NCBI RefSeq assembly: GCF_001806875.1
Contig: NZ_KV786253.1
Location: forward strand, 761-61,526
Source of the DNA: Corynebacterium sp. HMSC29G08
GTDB taxonomy: Bacteria > Actinomycetota > Actinomycetes > Mycobacteriales > Mycobacteriaceae
DNA length: 60,766 bases
Direction: 5' to 3'
The translations under genes were made by a program, and so were the position numbers. Position 1 is the first letter of the stretch; every line of letters begins with the position of its first letter. Below, in pieces: positions 16,084 through 25,067 of the stretch. Under the pieces are notes generated by a model. It saw nothing but the letters and a program-made list of their open reading frames with translations. It did not search any database and was not told where the DNA came from.

Positions 16084-17141
16084 TATTTTCGTCCTTCCCT
16101 AAGCAACAGTAGGAGGAAATAGATACCGCCAATGGACACTGTGACAATGCCTACGGGCAGCGGAGACGTCGGGTAAATGCGTTGAGCGACGGTGTCTGCA
16201 AGGATGAGCAAGAGGGCGCCGGTCGCTGCAGTAGGTGCTAACGCAAGACCGTCCGAGCGCACAAGGCGACGAGCGATCTGGGGAGCGGCGAGTGCAATGA
16301 ATGAGATCGGACCGACAGTGGAGGTAGCAAGTGCGGTGAGACCGATGCCTGCAATAATCGCGCTGATCTGCACAACTCGGACGTTCTGCCCAAGCGCCGT
16401 GGCAAAAGGAATGCCCATCTGAGTAAGCTGCAGCGGGCGCGCAAGAAATGCCGTTCCCACTATGAATACTGCAGTGCCAGAAACCACAAGCATAAGTTGC
16501 TTCCAGGAAGTACCAGAAAGGTTGCCTGCGCCCCATAAGCTTGCCATGATCGCGTCTTCGACCGACGCGGTGAGCAACAACCAAGTATTTACTGCTGCCA
16601 ACATCGCGCTTACGCCGATTCCGACGATGATTAGCCGCACCCCTCGCGCGTAGCCATTTTTCGAAGCAAGCAGAAACACGGCGACAGCAGTCACTATCCC
16701 TCCGGCAAGTGCGCCAAGCAAGGTTTCCAGAGCACCACCCCGGAGGACGAGAAGTACGATCAGCGCCCCGGTATAGGAACCCGTTTGGAATCCGATGACA
16801 TCCGGCGATCCCAACGGATTATTGGTGAGGTTTTGGAAGAGGGCACCGGATAGGGCCAGGCCAGCCCCGAGAACAAGTGCCATCAGCACTCGTGGGGCAC
16901 GCCAGTCCACAACCACCATTGTGGTGAACTCATCGCCTCGCCCGCGAAGCGCGTCGAATACCTCAACAACGCCAACTGCCGCCGACCCTGTGAAGAGCGC
17001 AAAAACACCACATGCACCTGCACAAAAAAGAAGGACGGTAGTGACTACAAGTGCGCGGACATCAGTGACAACAACAGGACAATCACGAGGACCAAGACGG
17101 ACAATCTTCCGTCCGTAGTCAAGCTGCTGGGATGGCGTCAT
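16083..17141 (-). CDS. Siderophore ABC transporter permease (FecCD family, FepG-like)
   Basis: The 352-residue integral membrane protein has about nine to ten transmembrane helices after a basic cytoplasmic start (DYGRKIVRLGPRDCP). FecCD hallmarks include WRAPRVLMALVLGAGLALSGALFQNLTNNPLGSPDVIGFQTG and GPISFIALAAPQIARRLVRSDG, which couples to the ATPase, followed by the RIYPTSPLPVGIVTVSIGGIYFLLLLLREGRK end. It overlaps both neighbours by a few nucleotides (start inside the end of the first permease, stop on the ATPase ATG). With the upstream paralog it should form the heterodimeric channel. Confidence 0.92.
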   Translation of the reverse strand: MTPSQQLDYGRKIVRLGPRDCPVVVTDVRALVVTTVLLFCAGACGVFALFTGSAAVGVVEVFDALRGRGDEFTTMVVVDWRAPRVLMALVLGAGLALSGALFQNLTNNPLGSPDVIGFQTGSYTGALIVLLVLRGGALETLLGALAGGIVTAVAVFLLASKNGYARGVRLIIVGIGVSAMLAAVNTWLLLTASVEDAIMASLWGAGNLSGTSWKQLMLVVSGTAVFIVGTAFLARPLQLTQMGIPFATALGQNVRVVQISAIIAGIGLTALATSTVGPISFIALAAPQIARRLVRSDGLALAPTAATGALLLILADTVAQRIYPTSPLPVGIVTVSIGGIYFLLLLLREGRK

Positions 17142-18202
17142 AGCTCAGCCACCCGGAGGCGACGTGCCAGCACGATAAGCAGGGGCGCTCCGATAAACGG
17201 CGTAACAACGCCGACCGGCATCTCCCCCTGCACGATGATTCGGCCAAGTACATCGGCGCACCCCATTATGGTTGGGGCAAGAAGAATTGAATAGATCATG
17301 ATCCACCCTTGATGCGGGCCAACAATCATCCGACTTAAGTGTGGCGCTAGTAAACCGAGAAACGAGATCGGACCTGCTGCCGCCGTTGCGCCACCAGCTA
17401 GTAAAGCAATCGCCAGCAGCGCAATGAGCCTCACTCGGTTTGGATTCGCCCCCATGCCCACCGCCGCAGCGTCGCCAAGTGCGAGCACGTCTAGCGACTT
17501 CGTGAGTGCGAGTGCGAGCATTAACCCACACATGATGAATGGTGCGATCGACAGCGTATTTTCTAGCGCTTGGTTCGCAGTAGTACCAGCAGACCATCCG
17601 CGCATCTTCTTCAGCACGTCAGCGTTAGTAAGCAAGACAGCCGAAGTAAATCCGCCAAGGACAGCACCGATAGCTACTCCTGAGAGCGTCATGCGAATCG
17701 GGTTGCCACGCATAGGCCCGGTGTTTCCTATAAGGAACACAGCTAGGGAGGTTACTACCGCGCCGCTAAACGCTAACCACATGTAGCGGTTGATTTCTGT
17801 GATGCCAAAGTAGGCAATACCGACAACAACAGCCAACGAAGCCCCAGCATTGACACCAAGGATTCCTGGATCTGTCAAGGGATTTCGCGTTACTGCCTGC
17901 ATCAAACCCCCAGCAACTCCAAACGCTGCTCCCGCGACCAAGATCAAAACGGTGCGAGGAACGCGGGATTGCCAAACCACCTGTGAGATGGGGTCCGCTG
18001 AATCAGGCGTCAGGAGAAACTGCCACACTTCTCCCGCACTTACTGCGCGTGCCCCTACCATGAGGCTGAACACCAACGTAAAAGCAAGCAGAATCAGCAG
18101 TATGCCAGCGCCGACGAACCGGTACGCAAGAGGATGCCTGGTCGGCGTTGCTGGTATTGCGCTGCTGCCAGGGGGGTGTGCGGGTGCCAATGTGATTGCC
18201 AT
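17138..18202 (-). CDS. Siderophore ABC transporter permease (FecCD family, FepD-like)
   Basis: This is the second FecCD permease, about 354 residues, and shows WQSRVPRTVLILVAGAAFGVAGGLMQAVTRNPLTDPGILGVNAGA, a long series of hydrophobic helices and GPISFLGLLAPHLSRMIVGPHQG before the C-terminal RIIVQGEMPVGVVTPFIGAPLLIVL. ATG 18202 is preferred; a TTG at 18235 would overlap the binding-protein stop by 8 nt and add 11 residues, and I cannot exclude it. It is tightly packed with its neighbours, consistent with one operon. Substrate specificity is not deducible beyond ferric siderophore, heme or cobalamin type. Confidence 0.9.
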   Translation of the reverse strand: MAITLAPAHPPGSSAIPATPTRHPLAYRFVGAGILLILLAFTLVFSLMVGARAVSAGEVWQFLLTPDSADPISQVVWQSRVPRTVLILVAGAAFGVAGGLMQAVTRNPLTDPGILGVNAGASLAVVVGIAYFGITEINRYMWLAFSGAVVTSLAVFLIGNTGPMRGNPIRMTLSGVAIGAVLGGFTSAVLLTNADVLKKMRGWSAGTTANQALENTLSIAPFIMCGLMLALALTKSLDVLALGDAAAVGMGANPNRVRLIALLAIALLAGGATAAAGPISFLGLLAPHLSRMIVGPHQGWIMIYSILLAPTIMGCADVLGRIIVQGEMPVGVVTPFIGAPLLIVLARRLRVAEL

Positions 18203-18227
18203 TGATCTTTGTTGAAATCGAGTGGCG

Positions 18228-19199
18228 CTAAACAACCTTGTTAAACGTCTTCACCTTCTCGGCGAGTCCATCAAGCCAATCTGCGTAGTGTCGGGAGGTA
18301 AGAGCACCCTTGGAGTTCCAGCCGTAGAGCTGCCCGGCCTTCACGGCAGGCAGAGCGTCCCACAGCTCAGCAGTGAAAGGGTTGGCTTCGTCATACTGTT
18401 CAACAAGCATGACGTCAGCTGGGTACTGCGAAGCCTCTTCCCAGGCGATCCACGCCCACGGACCTCCCTCGTGCCCCTCAGTCGGGCCTACAAGGGTTGC
18501 ACCCAGCTGCTCTAGCAGTAGCGCGTGTGGCCCACCAGCTCGCGTGTACAGCATCTCTTGCGTCGGGCTGGCCAGCAGGAATGTCAGCTCCTTTTCCGAA
18601 ACAGCCTCGGTAAAGTTCTTCTTCGCAGCTTCGAAATCCTTGTCGGCCTGCGTGATGTTCGTATCACCGAGATCCGCACCTAGGAAGTCCGCGAGTTCGC
18701 GCACATTTGCAATCCCTTCGTCGATAGTGTCGCCGCTCGGCAAGGGTACAAACGGCGCTACGCGGGTGAGTTGCGCGTTAACATCCTCCTTAAACCATTG
18801 CCACCCATCAGCAGTCCCAAGCCCGACAATCGCGTCAGGTTTCAATTGAGCAAGCTTCTCCAAGTCGATTTCGCCATCGGTGCCAATCTGCTCAATTCCG
18901 GTTGTGTCTACGCCGTCCATCACAGTCGGGTCGTCACATTGGTAGCCGAAGATCGCACTCGGCTTGAAGCCATACTCGTTGAGCGTGGAGTACGCATAAC
19001 AGTCCATGACAATGTTCTCGGGCTGCTTAGCAAACTCGATCTCTAGACCTTCGATATTCGGGTGGGCGAACACTGCCGCATCAGGTGCGGAACTAGTACT
19101 GCTCACCGCGGGTTCGTTGCTAGAAGAAGATGAAGGGCTGCACCCTGTGAGTGCCAAGCCAGCGATGACAGTAAGGATCGCGGCGAGTTTTATACGCAT
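18228..19199 (-). CDS. Iron-siderophore substrate-binding lipoprotein (FepB-like)
   Basis: The 323-residue lipoprotein has a signal peptide and the lipobox LALTGC (Cys at about 20), then a Ser-rich tether. A class III periplasmic-binding fold follows, with KQPENIVMDCYAYSTLNEYGFKPSAIFGY, LAQLKPDAIVGLG and the C-terminal SRHYADWLDGLAEKV. It captures the ferric siderophore outside the membrane and delivers it to the two permeases. ATG 19199 has AGAAAGG about 7 nt upstream; the longer frame to 19238 is rejected because it pushes the signal peptide inward. Two DtxR-like boxes lie 57-102 bp upstream. Confidence 0.92.
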   Translation of the reverse strand: MRIKLAAILTVIAGLALTGCSPSSSSSNEPAVSSTSSAPDAAVFAHPNIEGLEIEFAKQPENIVMDCYAYSTLNEYGFKPSAIFGYQCDDPTVMDGVDTTGIEQIGTDGEIDLEKLAQLKPDAIVGLGTADGWQWFKEDVNAQLTRVAPFVPLPSGDTIDEGIANVRELADFLGADLGDTNITQADKDFEAAKKNFTEAVSEKELTFLLASPTQEMLYTRAGGPHALLLEQLGATLVGPTEGHEGGPWAWIAWEEASQYPADVMLVEQYDEANPFTAELWDALPAVKAGQLYGWNSKGALTSRHYADWLDGLAEKVKTFNKVV

Positions 19200-19255
19200 G
19201 GGAGACCTTTCTCCAATAGAGGGATAGCCGAGACACACCTGAACTACAGATCGAG

Positions 19256-19301
19256 TTAGGCAAGCCTAACATGGCAAGTAGGTTAGGTAAAGTTACCCTT
19301 A
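19256..19301 (-). promoter_or_regulatory. Tandem DtxR-like boxes upstream of the binding-protein gene
   Basis: TTAGGCAAGCCTAACATGG (19256-19274) matches 13 of 19 positions of the corynebacterial DtxR consensus as I know it, and its core TTAGGCAAGCCTAA is a near-perfect palindrome. TTAGGTAAAGTTACCCTTA (19283-19301) is a second, weaker site 27 bp on. Iron-dependent repression of the transporter is inferred. Confidence 0.65.
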
Positions 19302-19314
19302 CCCCTGGCCCTGT

Positions 19315-20187
19315 CTAGCCTCTCGCCTGACCCTCAATCCAAAACCCGCTAAACGTCACATCCCGTGGGTCCATCCCCCATTCAGACACACTAAACCTGC
19401 GGACCCCCGCCGCAAACGCCCGTTCGCCGCAGCACCACACATACCCAGCCGGATTAAGCGTTCGTAACCTGTCCAGAACAGCTACCAAAAGCTCCTCCTG
19501 TGGTGCCGTCACCATATGAAATACCCCCAACCGGGAGGCCCATTTTCCCCCTATGCCGGGTTCAAAACTATCGAGTGATGGGGCGGCAAGAATCACCCCA
19601 GTACTACGCAGTTCATCAGGATGAAAACTCTGCAAAAACTCGAGCACCGCAACAACTGAGGGTGCCGCCGTGGGATCCGCGATCAGCAACTGCGAACCAG
19701 AGCCTGCCGCGTAGTGCCGACACCAGAGACCATTCGTCGGAGAAATCCCACAAATATCACCCGGACTCGCGCCGAGCGCCCAGCGTAGAGCTGGACCAAT
19801 TGCAGGGTCAGCAGGGTCGGTCACGCCATGAGTCACCACCTGGAATGCGAGAGCTCCGACACGGCGATCAAGGTGCCGCACCGTATACCAGCGCAATTCT
19901 GGCCGTTCAGCATCAGAGAGCTGAGCAAGATGGCCACGCAGATTACCACTCGTCGGACGAGGTACAGGAACGTATTCTCGGCCCGGGGAAGGGATCAGAA
20001 GACCAAAGAATTCATCCGGCCCAATAAGGCGATGTTCCCGCAGAGCAGGCGCAGTGACAGTAATCTCTAGCAGGTCGGGAGCAACTTTTTCAACTTTCGC
20101 AACACGTACCGTGATAATCTCGCCCAACTCACGCTGCGGCCTATCAGTCAGTTCGGTTGTGCAAAATGTGGAGGGATCTAAGACCAT
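19315..20187 (-). CDS. Siderophore-interacting protein (FAD-dependent ferric-siderophore reductase)
   Basis: The 290-residue flavoprotein belongs to the SIP/ViuB family, which reduces ferric siderophores in the cytoplasm to release Fe2+. The N-terminal FAD domain carries the ELRWYTVRHLD motif, and the VTHGV and SPGDICGISPTNG segments line the flavin. The C-terminal NAD(P)H-like domain contains LLIADPTAAPSVVAVLE and YVWCCGERAFAAGVRR. ATG 20187 lies 7 nt after TAAGAT (20200-20195), so the mRNA is probably leaderless. It is upstream of, and in the same direction as, the binding-protein gene but has its own DtxR-like box. Confidence 0.88.
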   Translation of the reverse strand: MVLDPSTFCTTELTDRPQRELGEIITVRVAKVEKVAPDLLEITVTAPALREHRLIGPDEFFGLLIPSPGREYVPVPRPTSGNLRGHLAQLSDAERPELRWYTVRHLDRRVGALAFQVVTHGVTDPADPAIGPALRWALGASPGDICGISPTNGLWCRHYAAGSGSQLLIADPTAAPSVVAVLEFLQSFHPDELRSTGVILAAPSLDSFEPGIGGKWASRLGVFHMVTAPQEELLVAVLDRLRTLNPAGYVWCCGERAFAAGVRRFSVSEWGMDPRDVTFSGFWIEGQARG

Positions 20188-20194
20188 AGATAGA

Positions 20195-20216
20195 ATCTTA
20201 GGTTACCCTGCCCTTA
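20195..20216 (-). promoter_or_regulatory. DtxR-like box over the SIP gene -10 element
   Basis: TTAGGTTACCCTGCCCTTA (20198-20216, plus strand) matches 15 of 19 consensus positions and overlaps the minus-strand -10 TAAGAT (20200-20195). Binding there should block polymerase directly. Confidence 0.6.
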
Positions 20217-20302
20217 TTTACACCGAGTTGTTGACTATACAGCGAATGCGCCGGCTCCCCGGCAAGGAGAGACCGACGCAAACGTCATGAAGCAAACGGC
20301 GC

Positions 20303-23300
20303 TTAGGCGATAACCACTACCAGGTCGCCGCCTTCCACCTTGGTGGCCTGCGACAGGGCAACGCGCTCAACGGTGCCGGACTTCGGCGCGGAGATCGCGG
20401 CTTCCATCTTCATGGCCTCGATGGTGGCAACCGGGTCGCCTTCCTTAACCTCGTCGCCGACCTTGACGGTCACGTTGACTACGCCGGCGAACGGCGCTGC
20501 TACGTGGCCTGGGTTGGAGCTATCTGCCTTTTCCACCTCAGCCACGGTGGACTCAGCGTTCTGGTCACGTACCAGCATCGGGCGGACCTGGCCGTTGACG
20601 GTGAGGATGACCTGGCGCATGCCCTTCTCATCCGGCTCACCAACCGCATCCAGGCGGACCACCAGCGGCGGGATGTTCGCGTCGATCTCGCCGTAGTAGA
20701 TCATCGTCTCCTCGCCCTCTTCAAGGCCGTAGAAGAACGTCTTGTCACCCAGCTGGTCAGTGATGCCGTAGGTGCGCTTGTGCTCCAGGAACTCGTTGTA
20801 CTGCTTCGGGAAGAGCAGCTTGTCCAAAGCCACACGACGCTTCTTATGGTCGGTGCCCTCCAGGTCCGGCACGAGCTCCTCCGGCACATCAACCGTGTGG
20901 TCAACCACGGAACGGTTCTCCAGGGCCTTTTCGCGCAGCAGCGGCCAGCCACCAGGAGGCGTACCAAGCTCACCCTGCAGGAAGCCGATCACGGATTCCG
21001 GAATGTCGTACTTGCGCGGGTTCTCGGCGAACTCCTCCGGGCTCACACCCTGGCCCACCAGCTGCAGCGCAAGATCACCCACAACCTTCGACGACGGGGT
21101 CACCTTCGTCGGGCGGCCAAGGATGGCGTTCACGCCTGCGTAATAGTCCTCGATGAGCTCGAAGCGATCCTCCAGGCCCAGCGCCTTCGCCTGCGTACGC
21201 AGGTTGGACAGCTGGCCGCCCGGGATCTCGTGCTTGTACACGCGGCCAGTCGGGCCCGGGATGCCGGACTCAAACGGCGCGTAGACCTGGCGCACAGCCT
21301 CCCAGTACGGCTCCATGTCAGAGACCGCCTGCAGGGAGATACCCGTGTCACGCTCCGTGTTCGCAAAAGCAGCAACCAGAGCAGACATAGACGGCTGGGA
21401 GGTCGTACCTGCCAGCGGCGCAGAGGCCACGTCCACTACGTCAGCGCCAGCGTTTGCGGCAGCCAGGTAGGTAGCCAGCTGGCCGCCAGCGGTGTCGTGG
21501 GTGTGCACGTGCACCGGCAGGTCGAAGCGCTCGCGCAGCGCGGTCACCAGCTTCGCAGCGGCACCCGGACGCATAAGTCCCGCCATGTCCTTGATGGCAA
21601 GTACGTGGGCGCCAGCCTCAACGATCTCTTCTGCCAGCTTCAGGTAGTAATCCAGCGTGTACAGATCCTCATTCGGATCCAGCAGGTTGCCGGAGTACGC
21701 CATGGCCACCTCAGCGACGGTGGTGTTGGTCTCCAGCACTGCATCAATTGCCGGGCGCATCTGGCTGACGTCATTGAGCGCGTCGAAAATACGGAAGATG
21801 TCAATGCCGGAGGTTGCGGCCTCCTGCACAAACGCACGGGTCACGGAATCCGGGTACGGCGTGTAGCCCACCGTGTTGCGGCCACGCAGCAGCATCTGGA
21901 TGTTCACGTTCGGCATTGCCTCACGCAGCTCGTCCAAACGCATCCACGGGGACTCATGCAAAAAGCGCATCCCTACGTCGAACGTGGCGCCGCCCCATGC
22001 CTCCACCGAGGTCAGCTGCGGGGTCAGGTGGCCAACGTGCTTAGCTGCAGCAACCAGGGTGTTGGTACGGATACGCGTTGCCAGCAGAGATTGGTGCGCA
22101 TCACGGAACGTGGTCTCCGTAACCCCCAGGGCAGTCTGGTTACGCAGCTTCTCCGCCCACTTCTTCGGGCCCAGCTCCAAAAGATCATCGCGGGAACCAC
22201 GCGGGGTGTCCGGGTAGTCCAGCTTCGGCAGCTTCTTGGAGGGCTGAATGCTCGTCGGGCGCGGACCGTTCGGCTTGTTCACGGTCACTTCAGCCAGGTA
22301 GTTCAGGATCTTGCCGGCGTCATCCGCAGCGTTCGGAGCGTCCAGTAGGTGTGGGTGGTTTGCAATGAAGCTCGTGTTCACACGCTCGTTGCGGAACTCC
22401 GGCTCACTCAGCAGCGCACGCAGGAAGCCAATGTTGGTGGACAGGCCGTCAATGGCGAACTCATTGAGAGCACGCAGCGCGCGGTCCACAGCAACCTGGA
22501 AGTTGCGTCCACGGCAGGTCATCTTCACCAGCAGCGAGTCAAAGTTCGGAGTGATCGGGGTACCAACGGCCACCGAGCCGTCCAAACGCACACCCGCACC
22601 ACCCGGGGAACGGTAGCCAGTGATGGTGCCAGAATCCGGCCTAAAGCCGTTGTGCGGATCCTCAGTGGTGATACGGCACTGCAGCGCAGCACCGTTGACC
22701 TCAATAAGGTCCTGGGTCAGGTGCACGTCCTCCAGCTTCGCGCCGGCGGCAATGTACATCTGGTTTTTCACAATGTCGATGCCGGTGACTTCCTCAGTCA
22801 CGGTGTGCTCCACCTGAACACGCGGGTTCATCTCGATGAAGACGTGGTTTCCCTGCTCATCTACAAGGAACTCGACGGTACCGGCACCCTCGTACTTAAT
22901 TTCCTTACAGAAGTTCACCGCGTCCTGGCAGATACGCTGACGCTGCTCATCCGTAATGTGCTGCGCAGGAGCGATCTCAACCACCTTCTGGTGGCGGCGC
23001 TGCACCGAGCAGTCACGCTCAAAGAGGTGGACCACGTTGCCGTAGCTGTCGGCCATGATCTGCACCTCAATGTGCTGCGGGTTAATCACGGCGCGCTCGA
23101 TGTAGACATTCGGGTCACCGAAAGCAGCCTCCGCCTCACGCGACGCCTCAGCTGCAAGCTTCTCTACATCCTCGATCTTCTCAATGAAGCGCATGCCGCG
23201 GCCACCACCACCCGCAACTGCCTTCACAAACACCGGGAACTGGAAATCCTTGGCATACTCAGCCAACTGCTTCGGGTCCGAAGACGGCTCCGAGTCCTGC

Positions 23301-23731
23301 AGCGTAGGCAAGCCAGCGCGCTGAGCAGCGTGGACAGCGGCAGACTTATCACCAGTCAAATCAAGGGTCTCAGCGGTAGGGCCAATGAACTTGATGCCCT
23401 CCTCTTTACAGCGGCGGGCAAGGTCCGCACGCTCAGACAGGAACCCGTAGCCGGGGTACACAGCATCCGCGCCGGTCTGTTTTGCCGCACGGATGATTTC
23501 TTCAATGTCCAGGTACGCCTTGACAGGCTGGCCCTCAACACCGATTTGAACCGCTTCGTCCGCGAACGGGCGGTGGAACGAGTTACGGTCCTCACGTGGG
23601 TAGACCGCAACGGTCTTCGCACCTGTTTCAAAGGCGGCGCGAAACGCGCGCACCGCGATCTCACCGCGGTTAGCCACCAAGATCTTTTTAAATGTGGGAA
23701 GTTCGTTCAGCGGAAGCGTGTCCGGATTCAT
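20303..23731 (-). CDS. pyc: Pyruvate carboxylase
   Basis: Pyc carboxylates pyruvate to oxaloacetate with ATP and bicarbonate, the main anaplerotic step in many corynebacteria. The 1,142 residues match the corynebacterial length. Order: biotin carboxylase (about 15-460; [21 protein letters not shown] loop AVAGGGGRGMRF, EMNPRVQVEHTVTEE), carboxyltransferase TIM barrel (about 540-820; GATFDVGMRFLHESPW, ALNDV, KDMAGLMRPGAA, VHVHTHDTAGG), the PYC-specific domain and a C-terminal BCCP with EAMKMEA. ATG 23731 has AAAGGAAAA about 6 nt upstream; the frame extends to 23806 without support. It is preceded by a terminator that separates it from prpDBC. Confidence 0.97.
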   Translation of the reverse strand: MNPDTLPLNELPTFKKILVANRGEIAVRAFRAAFETGAKTVAVYPREDRNSFHRPFADEAVQIGVEGQPVKAYLDIEEIIRAAKQTGADAVYPGYGFLSERADLARRCKEEGIKFIGPTAETLDLTGDKSAAVHAAQRAGLPTLQDSEPSSDPKQLAEYAKDFQFPVFVKAVAGGGGRGMRFIEKIEDVEKLAAEASREAEAAFGDPNVYIERAVINPQHIEVQIMADSYGNVVHLFERDCSVQRRHQKVVEIAPAQHITDEQRQRICQDAVNFCKEIKYEGAGTVEFLVDEQGNHVFIEMNPRVQVEHTVTEEVTGIDIVKNQMYIAAGAKLEDVHLTQDLIEVNGAALQCRITTEDPHNGFRPDSGTITGYRSPGGAGVRLDGSVAVGTPITPNFDSLLVKMTCRGRNFQVAVDRALRALNEFAIDGLSTNIGFLRALLSEPEFRNERVNTSFIANHPHLLDAPNAADDAGKILNYLAEVTVNKPNGPRPTSIQPSKKLPKLDYPDTPRGSRDDLLELGPKKWAEKLRNQTALGVTETTFRDAHQSLLATRIRTNTLVAAAKHVGHLTPQLTSVEAWGGATFDVGMRFLHESPWMRLDELREAMPNVNIQMLLRGRNTVGYTPYPDSVTRAFVQEAATSGIDIFRIFDALNDVSQMRPAIDAVLETNTTVAEVAMAYSGNLLDPNEDLYTLDYYLKLAEEIVEAGAHVLAIKDMAGLMRPGAAAKLVTALRERFDLPVHVHTHDTAGGQLATYLAAANAGADVVDVASAPLAGTTSQPSMSALVAAFANTERDTGISLQAVSDMEPYWEAVRQVYAPFESGIPGPTGRVYKHEIPGGQLSNLRTQAKALGLEDRFELIEDYYAGVNAILGRPTKVTPSSKVVGDLALQLVGQGVSPEEFAENPRKYDIPESVIGFLQGELGTPPGGWPLLREKALENRSVVDHTVDVPEELVPDLEGTDHKKRRVALDKLLFPKQYNEFLEHKRTYGITDQLGDKTFFYGLEEGEETMIYYGEIDANIPPLVVRLDAVGEPDEKGMRQVILTVNGQVRPMLVRDQNAESTVAEVEKADSSNPGHVAAPFAGVVNVTVKVGDEVKEGDPVATIEAMKMEAAISAPKSGTVERVALSQATKVEGGDLVVVIA

Positions 23732-23771
23732 CGCTTTTCCTTTCGCAATTGCTGCAAATGACTGCAAGTAT

Positions 23772-23804
23772 GTATCAAATAGTATCGGAGTGCGGGTTGG
23801 TATC
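23772..23804. repeat. Three GTATC repeats in the pyc upstream region
   Basis: GTATC occurs at 23772, 23782 and 23800 on the plus strand, that is, GATAC upstream of pyc on its own strand. The AT-rich segment around the first two could supply the pyc -10. This may be a regulator site but could be coincidence. Confidence 0.25.
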
Positions 23805-23841
23805 ACCTAGGAACTGGAGAAAAAGTTCGCTCTCCGCACGC

Positions 23842-23873
23842 AAACACCCCCACTTCGGAGGGAGGTGGGGGTG
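23842..23873 (-). terminator. Terminator after prpC
   Basis: A 9-bp stem CACCCCCAC (23845-23853) / GTGGGGGTG (23865-23873) lies 35 bp beyond the prpC stop on the minus strand. It is followed by only three T residues, so it is strong in stem but weak in tail. It isolates prpDBC from pyc. Confidence 0.6.
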
Positions 23874-23907
23874 GTTCACGCAAACGTCGTCAAGCTTGAA
23901 GCTCTAA

Positions 23908-25053
23908 TTACGCCTCAAGGTGACGCTCTTCCGGACCGTTGTACGCAGACAGCGGGCGGATCAGGGAGTTGTTCTCAAACTGCTCAATAATGTGCGCAGT
24001 CCAGCCGGTGATGCGGGACATCACAAACAGCGGGGTGAAGAACTCAATGTCAAAACCAAGGATGTAGTACGCCGGGCCGGACGGGAAGTCCAGGTTCGGG
24101 CGGATCTTGATGGACGTGTTGTCATGCATGGTCTTTGCCATGATGTCGTACATCTCAACCCACTTCTGCGCGTCCTTCTCCGGGTGCTCAGCAGCAAGCT
24201 TCTTGAATGCGGCCTCCATCGTAGGAACGCGGGAGTCGCCCTTCTTGTACACACGGTGGCCGAAGCCCATGACAAGCTCCTTGTTCTTGAGCTTGTTCAG
24301 GCACCACTCTTCAGCCTTCGCCGGGTCCCCGATCTCCTCCATATGGTGCATCACGAACTCGTTCGCACCACCGTGCAGCGGGCCCTTCAGCGCGCCGATA
24401 GCACCGGTGATAGCGGACCAGCCATCAGACATCGTCGAGGCAATGGTGCGCGCCGTGAAGGTGGAAGCGTTGAAGGAGTGCTCAGCGTAGAGAATCATCG
24501 TCTTCTCAAACGCCTCAATGTCGGACGGGATGTTCGCTGGCGACTTCTCATCATCACCAAACACCATCCAGAGGAAGTTCTCGGAGAAGCCCTTCTCCTT
24601 GCTCGGGGCGATGTACTCCTTGCCCTGGCGGCGGCGGATATCCGTAGCCACGATGGTCGGCAGCTTTGCCAGCAGCTTACGGCCAATGGACTGCAGGTGG
24701 TCCGAGTCCTTCGTGAACTTCTCCGGGTCCTCAGCACCCAGGTAGGACACTGCGGTACGCAGCACGTCCATCGGGTGGCAGTCCTTCGGCATGAAGTTGA
24801 TCACCTGAATCAGCTCTTCATCAATGTCACGGTTTTCCATGCAACCGCCACGGAACTCTTCCAACTGCTCCGGGGTCGGCAGCTCACCATTCCAAAGCAG
24901 GTAGGCGACCTCTTCGAAGGTGCAGTGCTCAGCCAGCTCCTGAACCGGGTAGCCGCGGTACAAAAGGGAGTTGGTCTCCGGGTTGACCTTGGATACTGCG
25001 GTGTAGTCAGCGACAACGCCGTTGAGGCCCTTGCGGATTTCTTGCTCAGTCAT
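23908..25053 (-). CDS. prpC: 2-methylcitrate synthase PrpC
   Basis: PrpC condenses propionyl-CoA with oxaloacetate to 2-methylcitrate, the first step of the methylcitrate cycle. The 381-residue citrate-synthase fold has all three catalytic residues: His in GPLHGGANE, His in MGFGHRVYKKGD and Asp in PNLDFPSGPAYY. The short length and its operon place it with methylcitrate rather than housekeeping citrate synthases, although such enzymes often accept acetyl-CoA as well. AGGAGTGACCG lies upstream of ATG 25053, 14 nt after prpB. It is the last gene of prpDBC and is followed by a terminator. Confidence 0.95.
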   Translation of the reverse strand: MTEQEIRKGLNGVVADYTAVSKVNPETNSLLYRGYPVQELAEHCTFEEVAYLLWNGELPTPEQLEEFRGGCMENRDIDEELIQVINFMPKDCHPMDVLRTAVSYLGAEDPEKFTKDSDHLQSIGRKLLAKLPTIVATDIRRRQGKEYIAPSKEKGFSENFLWMVFGDDEKSPANIPSDIEAFEKTMILYAEHSFNASTFTARTIASTMSDGWSAITGAIGALKGPLHGGANEFVMHHMEEIGDPAKAEEWCLNKLKNKELVMGFGHRVYKKGDSRVPTMEAAFKKLAAEHPEKDAQKWVEMYDIMAKTMHDNTSIKIRPNLDFPSGPAYYILGFDIEFFTPLFVMSRITGWTAHIIEQFENNSLIRPLSAYNGPEERHLEA

Positions 25054-25067
25054 TTCTCGGTCACTCC

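Noticed and set aside
22349..23761. A long plus-strand frame opposite pyc
   Set aside because: Composition matches a reverse-complement shadow and no start signal is seen; the pyc frame is complete.
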